A stretch of DNA of 64,000 bases from Opitutia bacterium (GTDB lineage: Bacteria; Verrucomicrobiota; Verrucomicrobiia; Opitutales; Opitutaceae). Under the pieces are notes generated by a model. That model did not search any database, was not told where the DNA came from, and worked only from the letters and a program-made list of their open reading frames with translations. Position 1 is the first letter of the stretch. Each line of letters opens with the position of its first letter. The position numbers and the translations under genes were made by a program. This document shows, piece after piece, positions 24,811-33,544 of the stretch. The stretch is taken from positions 1 to 64,000 of the forward strand of contig CANJIU010000035.1 of NCBI GenBank assembly GCA_947474365.1. The letters run 5' to 3'.

Positions 24811-27111
24811 TCAGAAACTCAGGGTCAGCGTGATGCGGGTGTTCAGGCCCGGCTGTGCGAAGCGCGACAAGTCCGGCCGGCCGGCGTCGAGTTCCCGCAC
24901 GTCCTGCCAGTTCCAGTACCGCCGGTCGGTCAGGTTGTAAACGCCGGCGCTGAGACGGAGGTTCTTCGAGAAGTTCACGTAGGTCGAAACATCCAGCAAG
25001 GTTACCCCGCCGGGCACGAATTGGGTCGGGGCGGGCGGGCGTCCGTCCCAGAGGGCGAGAATCGCCGCTTTGTCCGCGCGGTTCTGGTGTGCGTGCGTAG
25101 TGGCGGTGACCCGTACTCCCCAGCGATCGCTGGCGGAAAAGCTGAGGGCGCTCACCCACTTCGGCGGTTCGATGGAATTGAGGGGGCGGCCGGCCTGCAG
25201 GTTGTCTCCCCTTGACCACGCGAGGCTGTTTGACCACGTGGTGCCGGCGAGGGCCTTTTCGTAGTGACCCAATTGGAGGTCAACGGTGGCTTCGGCGCCA
25301 TAGATGCGGGCCCGGCTTACATTCTTGGACTGATAGACGACCGGATCGGCCGGAGAACTGGGCAGCTGCGGATCGCGTGTCGGACTGAACGTGTCGATGA
25401 AATCGGAATAGGCGTTGTAGAAGACGCTCATGACGTAGGTGACGCCGGGGCGCCGCGCCCGCATACCGAGGTCAAAGCTGTCGCTGATCTCCGCCTTGAG
25501 CGAGGGATTTGGCTTCGTGCGATAGAACACCGGCGGCGTCGTCAGATTCACAATCGAACCGTTGAGATCCTCGTTGGTGGGATTGCGGAAACCTCGGTGG
25601 TACCGGGCGAAAAACGTCTCCTGCGGACTCACCCGCCAGAGCAGGCCGAGCTTGGGCGCGAGCGCCCATTGGCTGAATCCCACCGGGGCGGTGCCTTTGG
25701 CTAAATTCTGATAGAGCGCGTCGTCCGTCACGCCCAGTCGGTAGTGGTCGGCGCGCAGGCCCCAGGTCGCGACATAGTGTTGCGCGGCGTCGAGGCGGAA
25801 TTCGTCCTGGGCAAAGAAAGCATAGCGCGAAACCTCGCCATCCGGGATGCGTTTCAGGGGGAAATTTTCGCCGACGAAGACCTTGTTGAGGAACGCGCCG
25901 GTCGCGCCGTCAAACTGGGAAAAGTCCTCGTAGCGCGACTGTTTTGTCTTCGACCCGTCGAGGCCCCAGAGGACGCGGTGGGTGCTGCCGCCAACCGGCG
26001 CGGCGCTTTCAACCTGGACCGACCCCGAGAGGCCGCGATTGCGGAAATCCGAGTCGCGGACGCGGAGGCGCGGCACGAAGATCTGCGGCGCCGGCGGCGG
26101 GGGCCCGGCCGGAATCGACTGCTTGGTGTCGTAACTTTCGCGGACCTTGGCGTCCTGCCAGGAGAGGCGCGTCTGGACGTTCCGGAAATAACCGGACGAA
26201 CTTACGAAGTCGTGGCCGAGGGTTGCGCGATCGCGGGTGATGCGCTGGCGACCGGTCTGTCCGGCGAAGGTGCTCGTGATCAGGCTCGGGAACGAGGCGT
26301 GCGTGGTCTTGGTGTAGGTCTCCGCCGTGAGGAAAAACAAGCGACCGGCGGCCGGTGTGAAATCCGCCCGGAAGAGCCCGGCATCGATTTTGAAATTGGA
26401 CGGGTCGGCGGGATAATTGCCGTTCGGTTCGGCCTCGTGTCCGCTGCGATGGGTGGCGGTGGCGACGGCCGCCAGGTTCCCGGAACGGGCCGCGGCGCTG
26501 CCGGTGTGGGTCCATTCGTTCGTTGCGGAGGCGTAGGATGACGACAGGCCGCCGAGCAGGTCGCGTTTGGAATCGGCGAGCAAAGAGGAAGGGGACGGGC
26601 TGATGAAAGACAGCACGCCGCCGACGGCGTCCGAGCCGTACAGCGCTGAGGCGGAACCCTTGAGGATCTCGGCCGTGCGATAGAGCGACGGTTCGAAGTA
26701 GTCGCGACCGATCAACTGTGCGTTGCCGAACGTGAACTGTTCGGGCTGGCGCACGCCGTCCACCTGGATGAGCACGCGGTTGCCATCGAGGCCGCGGATG
26801 TTGAACGAGCGGGGGGCGGGAAAATTACGCGGCGCGTTGCCGGTGGCGCCAAAAGCGGCGGGGGTGGACACGCCCGGCTCGGAACGGCCGAGGTCACGCA
26901 GGGAGGTCACGGGTTCAAGGAAATCGTTGAGCCGGATGACGGTGACGCTGGCCGGTACGTCGCTGATCGGCTGGGCGATGCGCGTGGCGGACACCGTGAT
27001 CTCGTCGAGTTGGATGGCGGTGCCCGAGCCCGTCTGGGCAAGGGAGCACATCGGAGCCAGGGCAACGGCGAGGAGAGCAGCGAAGGAGTGCTTGGTAGAG
27101 GTGGCGGGCAT
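24811..27111 (-). CDS. TonB-dependent haem/haemoglobin-type receptor
   Basis: A 766-residue outer-membrane receptor of the haem/haemoglobin/transferrin class. Residues 1-25 are a signal peptide; the TonB box is DEITVSAT and the plug shows SFNIRGLDGNRVLIQVDGVR and ALYGSDAVGGVLSF. Two features typical of haem receptors appear in altered form: RGFRNPTNEDL (the FRAP box) and NPSLKAE (the NPNL box). The C-terminal YNLTDRRYWNWQDVREL also matches this class, and the protein ends in LSF. It has no carboxypeptidase-like domain, unlike the other receptors here. The invariant Ala of FRAP is Asn. No ExbB/D/TonB or Fur box was found next to it, so it is an iron-uptake orphan between two glycan loci. Confidence 0.85.
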   Translation of the reverse strand: MPATSTKHSFAALLAVALAPMCSLAQTGSGTAIQLDEITVSATRIAQPISDVPASVTVIRLNDFLEPVTSLRDLGRSEPGVSTPAAFGATGNAPRNFPAPRSFNIRGLDGNRVLIQVDGVRQPEQFTFGNAQLIGRDYFEPSLYRTAEILKGSASALYGSDAVGGVLSFISPSPSSLLADSKRDLLGGLSSSYASATNEWTHTGSAAARSGNLAAVATATHRSGHEAEPNGNYPADPSNFKIDAGLFRADFTPAAGRLFFLTAETYTKTTHASFPSLITSTFAGQTGRQRITRDRATLGHDFVSSSGYFRNVQTRLSWQDAKVRESYDTKQSIPAGPPPPAPQIFVPRLRVRDSDFRNRGLSGSVQVESAAPVGGSTHRVLWGLDGSKTKQSRYEDFSQFDGATGAFLNKVFVGENFPLKRIPDGEVSRYAFFAQDEFRLDAAQHYVATWGLRADHYRLGVTDDALYQNLAKGTAPVGFSQWALAPKLGLLWRVSPQETFFARYHRGFRNPTNEDLNGSIVNLTTPPVFYRTKPNPSLKAEISDSFDLGMRARRPGVTYVMSVFYNAYSDFIDTFSPTRDPQLPSSPADPVVYQSKNVSRARIYGAEATVDLQLGHYEKALAGTTWSNSLAWSRGDNLQAGRPLNSIEPPKWVSALSFSASDRWGVRVTATTHAHQNRADKAAILALWDGRPPAPTQFVPGGVTLLDVSTYVNFSKNLRLSAGVYNLTDRRYWNWQDVRELDAGRPDLSRFAQPGLNTRITLTLSF

Positions 27112-27222
27112 GGTGGGCGGCGAGTAAAAACCGCAATTAAGAAGGTAGGTTGCCGGCTCGTTGCAACGGAGGATTTTAGCCGCCCGATGGGAGGGCTCAT
27201 CTCAATTTCTGGACATTGGGGA

Positions 27223-27268
27223 CGCGACGCCCCTGTCGCGTGGTTCGAAACCGCGCAAGGGCGTCGCG
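27223..27268. repeat. nested palindrome (REP-like)
   Basis: Perfect 10-bp arms CGCGACGCCC (27223-27232) and GGGCGTCGCG (27259-27268) enclose a second 8-bp stem, GCGTGGTT (27238-27245)/AACCGCGC (27249-27256) with loop CGA and one G-T wobble. Such nested GC-rich palindromes are typical of bacterial repetitive extragenic elements. Confidence 0.65.
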
Positions 27269-27284
27269 GATCAAGCAGTTGCAC

Positions 27285-27458
27285 GATGGTGATCGAGGTG
27301 CAGTTATAGGGACAGGTTATTTCCGGCTTACCTTGGCTGCTCTGTAATACAGTGGTAGGGACAGGTTATTTCGGGCTTACGATGGTGATCGAGGTGCAGT
27401 GATAGGGATGCAGTGATAGGGACAGGTTATTTCGGGCTTACCTTGGCTGCTCCGTAAT
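27285..27458. repeat. composite direct repeats with three AGGGACAGGTTATTTC units
   Basis: A 25-bp unit starting TAGGGACAGGTTATTTC and ending GGCTTAC occurs three times (27307-27331, 27356-27380, 27417-27441), differing at one base. It is preceded twice by a perfect 20-bp repeat (27285-27304 and 27381-27400) and followed twice by CTTGGCTGCTC-GTAAT (27332-27348 and 27442-27458). Spacing is irregular and the third copy has an extra partial duplication. Confidence 0.75.
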
Positions 27459-27568
27459 GGGCTCGGCTGCCAAAACGAATGGCGTTCGGTGCCTGTGCTG
27501 GTGTGGGGGAAACCGGGAAATGCGCGTGCTCATTACCCAGGTGGGGCGCATCTCCACGTTGACGGTTA

Positions 27569-27644
27569 CTCGTGGCCGCGAGCGCCAGCGAGTGGATCGG
27601 GAAAACGCGGAGAGCATCCACTCGCGGGCGCTCGCGGCTACGAG
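27569..27644. repeat. 28-bp inverted repeat (REP-like hairpin)
   Basis: The left arm 27569-27596 and right arm 27617-27644 are complementary at 26 of 28 positions, separated by 20 nt. The arms contain GCCGCGAGCGCC and GGCGCTCGCGGC. It lies about 107 bp before the sulfatase start. As RNA it would form a very stable stem; as DNA it resembles a repetitive extragenic palindrome or a small non-autonomous element. Confidence 0.75.
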
Positions 27645-27751
27645 AGGGTTGGTTGCTGACGATTTTCTCACCGTCAAAATTGGCAGATGCGCCCTAACCC
27701 GGGGAAGAAAAGGGGTCGCGTCCAAGGCTCGGAACCCAGTATCAAGGCTCG

Positions 27752-29218
27752 GTGAGTTGGTTTTTCCGCATCTTCCTCCTGGGATTGGGTCTGACGGCGG
27801 GCTGGGCGGCCGAACAGGGCGCAACTCCTCCCAATATTGTCTTCATCCTGGCCGACGACCTCGGCTGGCGCGACCTGCACTGCTATGGGAGTCCCTGGCA
27901 CGACACGCCCCACCTCGATCGTTTGGCCCGCGAAGGCACCCTTTTTACCCACGGCTACGCCGCCGCTCCGATCTGTTCCGCGTCGCGGGCGGCGTTGCTC
28001 ACGGGTCGATCGCCGGCACGGCTCGGATTTGAGTTCGTCACGAAACTTCCCACCGCCAAACGCCCGGCCGGTCACCCGCTCGTGGGTCCACCTTATCCGC
28101 TCAACCTGCCACTCTCGGAAATCACCCTCGGCGAAATGCTCGGGGCCGCCGGCTACGCGACCGGATATTTCGGCAAATGGCATGTCAGCGAACACAGCGG
28201 CGGGTACCTCGGTTGGTCTGCCACCCATGGCCCGCTCCAGCAGGGATACGCGGAGGGCGACCAGGAATTTGGCCTTCATCCCTACAGCTACGTCGCGCAT
28301 CCCTCCGCCAAATCGACCCCGCTTGCCGCCGGCGACTACGGCCACGATGCGCTGACGGAGCGCGCAATTGCCTTCTTGCGCCGGCCCCGGTCGACGCCGT
28401 TCTTTCTCCACCTGGCACATTATTTCGTGCACGACCCGATTCATTCGCGCGCCCGCTGGTTGGTGGAAAAGTACGCGGCACGCCTGCTTCCGGGGGCGGA
28501 TCCCCGCCGTGCCGAATACGCCGCGATGGTCGAGACGCTCGATCATCTCATCGGGCAGGTCCTTCAGGCCCTCGACGACCTTGGCCTGACCCAAAACACC
28601 CTCGTCGTCTTCACCTCTGACAACGGAGGCAATCCCCAATATTCCGCCAACGGTCCGCTCCGCGGCAGCAAATGGAATCTCTACGAGGGTGGGTTGCGCG
28701 TTCCTTGGATCGTGCGTTGGCCGGGAAAGGTCAGCGCGGGCGTGACGAGTGCCTCACCGTTCATCGGCACGGATTTGTTCCCAACCCTCGCGGCCGCCAC
28801 CGGGGCGGAGCTGCCTCCGGACGTCACGCTCGACGGTCGCAACGTGCTGCCGTTGTGGAGGGGCCAGTCGTCCGACCCGAGCCTGGTCGAACGCGCCTTC
28901 GTCTGGCACTTTCCCTACTATCATCCGGAAACTGGATTTTCGGAGGCGCTGGTGGAAATTGGCGTCAACGATTTTGCGATCAGCCAGACCCGGCCGCAGT
29001 CGACGATTCACGCCGGTGATTGGAAACTCGTTCATTTCTACGAAGGGAACCGCGACGAGTTATACCGACTTTCTGCTGACATTTCCGAGCAACGTGACCT
29101 CACCAAGCAGGAGCCCGCCCGAGCCCGCGAACTTCGCCGGCGCCTCGACGACTCGTTGCGCGACATGGGGGCACGATACCCGACCACATCTTCGACCAGG
29201 AACAAGGACCGTCCATGA
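27752..29218 (+). CDS. sulfatase with CSASR signature
   Basis: A 488-residue exported sulfatase. Residues 1-20 are the signal peptide; the GTG start at 27752 is used because it is the first codon giving a complete signal. The metal-binding DD lies in FILADDLGWRD. The formylglycine site is C75-S-A-S-R79, with Ala in place of the usual Pro, a substitution known in some active family members. Other conserved blocks are GYFGKWHV and FTSDNGGNPQYS. It resembles the arylsulfatase A-like S1_16/S1_19-type groups. The stop overlaps the next BNR gene by 4 bp (ATGA). Confidence 0.9.
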   Translation: MSWFFRIFLLGLGLTAGWAAEQGATPPNIVFILADDLGWRDLHCYGSPWHDTPHLDRLAREGTLFTHGYAAAPICSASRAALLTGRSPARLGFEFVTKLPTAKRPAGHPLVGPPYPLNLPLSEITLGEMLGAAGYATGYFGKWHVSEHSGGYLGWSATHGPLQQGYAEGDQEFGLHPYSYVAHPSAKSTPLAAGDYGHDALTERAIAFLRRPRSTPFFLHLAHYFVHDPIHSRARWLVEKYAARLLPGADPRRAEYAAMVETLDHLIGQVLQALDDLGLTQNTLVVFTSDNGGNPQYSANGPLRGSKWNLYEGGLRVPWIVRWPGKVSAGVTSASPFIGTDLFPTLAAATGAELPPDVTLDGRNVLPLWRGQSSDPSLVERAFVWHFPYYHPETGFSEALVEIGVNDFAISQTRPQSTIHAGDWKLVHFYEGNRDELYRLSADISEQRDLTKQEPARARELRRRLDDSLRDMGARYPTTSSTRNKDRP

Positions 29219-30483
29219 ATCCACTTTCGTTTCCCGCTTCATGTCGCGCGCTTGCCGTCGGCTTGGCCATTCTTGCGGCTTCCGGGGTGGGCCGCGCACA
29301 ATCCGGCCCGCCGCCGGGTGTCGTCATCGCCCGCAGTCCGGATCCGGACAAAGCCTATATCGGCACTCCTGGCATCGCGATTCTGCCCGATGGCACCTAC
29401 GTGGCGGCCCACGATATTTTCGGCAAGAATGACCGGCTGACCGACACGACCCACGTATTTGGCTCGCGCGATCGTGGCGCCACCTGGACGCACCTCTCGG
29501 AAATCCACGGGCAGGCGTGGTTCACGTTGTTTGTGCACCGGGGGGCGCTCTACCTGCACGGCACGGCCAGCCGCTATGGCAACATGACGATCCGTCGTTC
29601 GACCGACGGCGGCCGCACTTGGACTGAACCGCGTGACGCGAAAAGTGGCCTTTTGATTCGCGGTCGGTTTCACGGTGCGCCGGTGCCCGTCGTGGTTCAC
29701 GAGGGCCGGATCTGGCGGGCGGTCGAGGAGCGGGTGAACGATGAGCAATGGCCGCTCCACTTTTCGTCGCTGGTAGTTTCCGCGCCGGAGAATTCCGACC
29801 TGCTCGACGCGGCAAATTGGACGCGCACGAACGGTACGGTCTTTGATCCGAAGTGGTTCAACGGTCGCCGCCCCGGATGGCTCGAGGGCAACGTCGTCGT
29901 CGCGCCCGGCGGGAGCCTCGTGAATATTCTTCGCGTTCACACCGAACCGCGGCCCGAGGATGCGTTTGGCTCCACGGGCGGCGCGGCCGGCATTCCTCGC
30001 TACGAGGTGGGCGCACGATGCGAAATTTCCCGCGACGGGCGGCAACAGTCGTTCGACCCGCAAACGGGATTCGTCCATTTCCCGGGTTCACAGTCGAAAT
30101 ACACCATCCGGTTCGACCCGGTTTCGAAACGTTATTGGTCTCTGATTCAGAAGATCACCCACCCGCACGAAGGCCGCGATTGGGCGACGAGCCCGATTCA
30201 CCAGCGCAACGTCACTATGCTCACCTCCTCCACGGACCTCCGTTCCTGGCGCGAGGAGAGCATCGTGCTCCGTTGGCGGGAGGGACAGATTCTGTCGGGC
30301 TCCGATCGCGTGGCCTGGCAATATCTCGATTGGCAGTTCGACGGCGACGACCTCGTGGCCGTGTCGCGCACGTCCTGGGGCGGACAAAATTACCACAACG
30401 CCAATCTGATGACCTTTCATCGGGTGAAGAATTTCCGCAATTTGACGATGGCGGATTCCCCACTCGATCTGTCAGTAAAGTAG
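29215..30483 (+). CDS. secreted BNR-repeat (sialidase-fold) protein
   Basis: A 422-residue exported protein, closest to the one at 23036 (PDPDKAYIGTPGIAILPDG; RVKNFRNLTMADSP). Residues 1-25 are a signal peptide; Asp boxes include SRDRGATW and STDGGRTW. It overlaps the sulfatase stop by 4 bp and is followed by a TonB receptor and an FG-GAP protein, repeating the arrangement at 6509-12890. The activity is unproven; sialidase-like fold only. Confidence 0.82.
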   Translation: MNPLSFPASCRALAVGLAILAASGVGRAQSGPPPGVVIARSPDPDKAYIGTPGIAILPDGTYVAAHDIFGKNDRLTDTTHVFGSRDRGATWTHLSEIHGQAWFTLFVHRGALYLHGTASRYGNMTIRRSTDGGRTWTEPRDAKSGLLIRGRFHGAPVPVVVHEGRIWRAVEERVNDEQWPLHFSSLVVSAPENSDLLDAANWTRTNGTVFDPKWFNGRRPGWLEGNVVVAPGGSLVNILRVHTEPRPEDAFGSTGGAAGIPRYEVGARCEISRDGRQQSFDPQTGFVHFPGSQSKYTIRFDPVSKRYWSLIQKITHPHEGRDWATSPIHQRNVTMLTSSTDLRSWREESIVLRWREGQILSGSDRVAWQYLDWQFDGDDLVAVSRTSWGGQNYHNANLMTFHRVKNFRNLTMADSPLDLSVK

Positions 30484-30544
30484 GGGCGCTGCGCTTTCGG
30501 GCGTGGTGCCCGGCCTCGACTGCTCAAACTTTGTCACCACCCCG

Positions 30545-33544
30545 ATGACTTCACCCCGTTCTTCCTGCCACTCGAGCGTGCTGCTGGGCGCGCTCGTCGT
30601 CGCCTTCTGCTCGGTCTCATTTGCCGCCAACCTCACTGTCACCGTCACCAGTGCCGACTCGGCGCACGTCCTCCAGCAGGCGCGCGTCGAACTCGTGCCC
30701 AGTGGGCGCGAAGCGGTGACCGATGCCTTCGGCGTGGCCGCCTTTCCCGATGTTGCCCCCGGTGACTACACGGCGCGGGTTTCCTATGTTGGGTTCCCGG
30801 ATTTTGCCACGGCGGTGCGTGTCACGTCGGCCCCGACCCTCAACGTCCCCGTCGTGCTCAAGGCGGAGAGCACGGTGCAACTTCAGGAATTTGTGGTGAC
30901 GGCCGAACGCGAGGGCAACGCCGCCGCACTCACACGGCAGAAAAACGCGGCGAGCGTGCAAAACGTCATCGCGATGGATGCGCTGGGAGTCCTCGCGAAT
31001 GACAATCCCGCCGAGCTTCTCACGCGGCTTCCGGGCGTCTACTCACTGCCGTCCGACGAGGGTAACCTCGACCGTCCGACGATCCGCGGTCTGCCCGCCA
31101 CGATGAACACCACGACGGTCGATGGCGGCACCATGGTGTCGCAGCTCGCGATGAGCCGGACTCCAATCTACACGAACATGACCGCGAGCAATTTCGAGGA
31201 GATCGAGGTCACGAAGGCGCTCACGCCCAACCTGCCGGCGGACTCGATCAGCGGCCGCGTCAATTTCAAGACCAAGTCCACGCTCAATCTGAAGGCCAAA
31301 CGCGAGCTGACCTTCCGGTTGGGGGGAAAGTGGTCGCCGCCGTTTTTCGGCTTCACGCCGCGGCGGACGACGCCGGAAGCGCAGCCCAATCTTTCGTTCA
31401 GCTACCGCGAGGTGTTCGGTGTTTTCGGGGAGGACCGCAATCTCGGGCTCAGCGCCAACGTGGTCTACAATGAAAATGTCACGGAACGGATGCGCACGCT
31501 TTCGACTCTCGACACCGTCGAGCTCCGGCCGCGCTTCACCCACAGTTATTCGCGCACGGACGGCGTGCAGGACCGGAATTTGATCACGGGCAGCGTCCGC
31601 ACGGATTTTCGCCTCGATGCCAACTCGCGGTTCTATTTCAGCGCGATGCGCAGTTTTCAGGAGCAAACAACCTCCCGCCCGGAAAATTATCAGGTGGCCT
31701 ACAACGCCAACCTGGCGCTCGCGGGTCGTTCCTTTGCCACGGGCGTGAATGCCGACGGCAGCCCGTCAGGCGGCGGCAACATCCGGCCCGGCTCCACTGA
31801 GGCGCGCACCGAGGTGCTCCGGTCCACGCGTGCCACGTTTCAGGCCGCGACCAATCCGTTCGAGGCGGATGACCTGACGGACTACCAGCAATTCGGAGGT
31901 GAGCACCGGATCGGTCGCTGGCGGCTGGATTACACGCTGAGCAATTCCCGCAGCGAGCGAAACACCGGGGCCTATCGCAACCATGCGGTGCGACGTAATT
32001 TCACGGCCACCGTCACGAACATCGGATGGATTCTCGACAAAAGCCGCAGTACGGAATTCCCGGTGTTCACTCAGACGTCGGGGCCGAGTATCTTCGACGC
32101 GCGCAATTACACCGGGGCGAGTGTTTCCCAGACCTCCGCCATTTCGGTCAACCGGGCGAGCAGTGCCGAGGTCAACCTGAAGCGTGATGTCGAAGTCGGT
32201 GGGCATCTAGTGCTGGCGAGCTTTGGCGGGCTCGCGACTCGCCAGTCGTCCGTCCAGGATTCCGGGGCCCGCACCTCCACCTACCTCGGTCCCGACGGGG
32301 TGGCGGGCGTGAATCCGGTCACGCGAATCAACGACGATGATCTCACGCGCTTTGCCTCGTCACCGCCGCTCTGGCCGCGACTCCGGTTGGGGGCGGTGCC
32401 GGCCTTCGATCCGGTGAAGTACAGCTACTCCCTGGACAACGAGCCGAACCAATGGCGCGTCGATCCCTATCAGGTGGAATCCTCCCGGCGGGCAGGCCAG
32501 GCCCTCGTGGAAGAGGAAATCCTCGCGGGCTACGCCATGGGATCGACGCGTTTCGGCGGCCTCGGCGTGGTCAGCGGCGTGCGCTGGGAGGAGGCGCGCA
32601 CGCGGTCGAGCGGTTATCTCAAGCGCGCGACGCTGGCGACCATCCCCGATCCCGTCGCCCGCACCAACGCGGAATACGGCACTTCCCCGATCGTACGCCG
32701 CGGGGCGACCCGGTCGCTTTTTCCCAGCGTGCATTTCCGCCAGGCGTTCACGCCCAACCTCATCGGCCGGGCCAGTTGGTCGACGAGCATCGGGCGTCCG
32801 ACTCTCGGCGATCTGGTGCCCAATCTTGCCGTCAACGACGCCGAGCGCACGGTCACACTCGACAACCCATCCCTCAAACCGCAGTTCGCCGACAGCTACG
32901 ATCTCTTGCTGGAGTACTATTTGAAGCCGGTGGGATTGGTCTCCATTGGGCTGTTCCGGAAAGACCTCACTGATTTTGTGTTTCGACAGGAGTCCGGTGT
33001 CATCGATCCGGGACCGGCAAACGGTTTTGGAGGTCAATATGCCGGGTACGACATCATCACGAATGCCAACGGAGGTCGCGGTCGGGTCGAAGGACTCGAA
33101 TTTTCGTACCTGCAGCAGCTCACGTTCATGCCGGGGGCGTTGCGCGGCCTGACGGTGCTGCTCAATTACACGCACCTCCGCGCGACTGGCGATTACGGGC
33201 AGGGGAGTGGTGGCTCGGCCGGGCTGGTGGGCTTCGTCCCCGACACCGCCAACGTCCGCCTTAGCTACAATTACCGCTGGTTCGCCCCGTATGTGCAGTG
33301 GAGCTACGTGGGACGGAGCCTGGGAAACTTCGATGTGCTTCCCCAGTTGATGTCCGAACGGCTTGAGCGGCGCGTCGTCAACACGGGGTTTTCGCTGAAA
33401 CTGCCCCGCAACCTTGAGTTCTTTTTCGACGTGGCGAATCTGTTCGACGAACCCCAGCGCACGACGCACTACGTCAGCGGCACGCGCATGAGCACGTATT
33501 ACAACGGAACCTTCGTGAGCTTTGGGATCAATGGGCGCTATTGA
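30545..33544 (+). CDS. TonB-dependent outer-membrane receptor with CarboxypepD-like domain
   Basis: A 999-residue receptor related to those at 7865 and 15262. Signal peptide residues 1-28, carboxypeptidase-like domain about 30-103, possible TonB box EFVVTAE, plug with RLPGVYSLP and ISGRVNFKTKS, and a barrel ending in INGRY. All three paralogues share a stretch just before the plug: EG(N/G)AAA(L/I)T-QKNA-like, then NV(I/V)AMD. ATG 30545 is preferred over 30503 because it places the hydrophobic segment correctly. Its 3' end overlaps the FG-GAP gene by 14 bp, indicating translational coupling. Confidence 0.92.
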   Translation: MTSPRSSCHSSVLLGALVVAFCSVSFAANLTVTVTSADSAHVLQQARVELVPSGREAVTDAFGVAAFPDVAPGDYTARVSYVGFPDFATAVRVTSAPTLNVPVVLKAESTVQLQEFVVTAEREGNAAALTRQKNAASVQNVIAMDALGVLANDNPAELLTRLPGVYSLPSDEGNLDRPTIRGLPATMNTTTVDGGTMVSQLAMSRTPIYTNMTASNFEEIEVTKALTPNLPADSISGRVNFKTKSTLNLKAKRELTFRLGGKWSPPFFGFTPRRTTPEAQPNLSFSYREVFGVFGEDRNLGLSANVVYNENVTERMRTLSTLDTVELRPRFTHSYSRTDGVQDRNLITGSVRTDFRLDANSRFYFSAMRSFQEQTTSRPENYQVAYNANLALAGRSFATGVNADGSPSGGGNIRPGSTEARTEVLRSTRATFQAATNPFEADDLTDYQQFGGEHRIGRWRLDYTLSNSRSERNTGAYRNHAVRRNFTATVTNIGWILDKSRSTEFPVFTQTSGPSIFDARNYTGASVSQTSAISVNRASSAEVNLKRDVEVGGHLVLASFGGLATRQSSVQDSGARTSTYLGPDGVAGVNPVTRINDDDLTRFASSPPLWPRLRLGAVPAFDPVKYSYSLDNEPNQWRVDPYQVESSRRAGQALVEEEILAGYAMGSTRFGGLGVVSGVRWEEARTRSSGYLKRATLATIPDPVARTNAEYGTSPIVRRGATRSLFPSVHFRQAFTPNLIGRASWSTSIGRPTLGDLVPNLAVNDAERTVTLDNPSLKPQFADSYDLLLEYYLKPVGLVSIGLFRKDLTDFVFRQESGVIDPGPANGFGGQYAGYDIITNANGGRGRVEGLEFSYLQQLTFMPGALRGLTVLLNYTHLRATGDYGQGSGGSAGLVGFVPDTANVRLSYNYRWFAPYVQWSYVGRSLGNFDVLPQLMSERLERRVVNTGFSLKLPRNLEFFFDVANLFDEPQRTTHYVSGTRMSTYYNGTFVSFGINGRY

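Larger units (their letters stand above)
27112..27751. other. 640-bp repeat-rich intergenic region
   Basis: This divergent region between the haem receptor and the next sulfatase contains no credible gene. It is filled with repeats: a nested hairpin at 27223-27268, a composite direct repeat at 27285-27458 and a long near-perfect inverted repeat at 27569-27644. The promoters of both flanking genes should lie here, but no clear -35/-10 pair or Fur box was recognised. Confidence 0.6.

Noticed and set aside
24601-25215. Plus-strand frame at the end of the haem receptor gene
   Set aside because: Mostly antisense to the receptor's conserved barrel end and without any recognisable motif.
27307-27441. 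Three spaced 25-bp repeats as a CRISPR array
   Set aside because: Only three copies, unequal spacing, spacers that are themselves repeated, and no cas genes nearby.
27457-28032. Plus-strand open frame covering the repeat region and the sulfatase start
   Set aside because: It runs through the 28-bp inverted repeat and overlaps the sulfatase out of frame; no domain is visible.
6509-30483. Firm assignment of the BNR proteins as sialidases
   Set aside because: Asp boxes show the fold only. No clear FRIP motif or arginine triad was identified, so the activity is left open.
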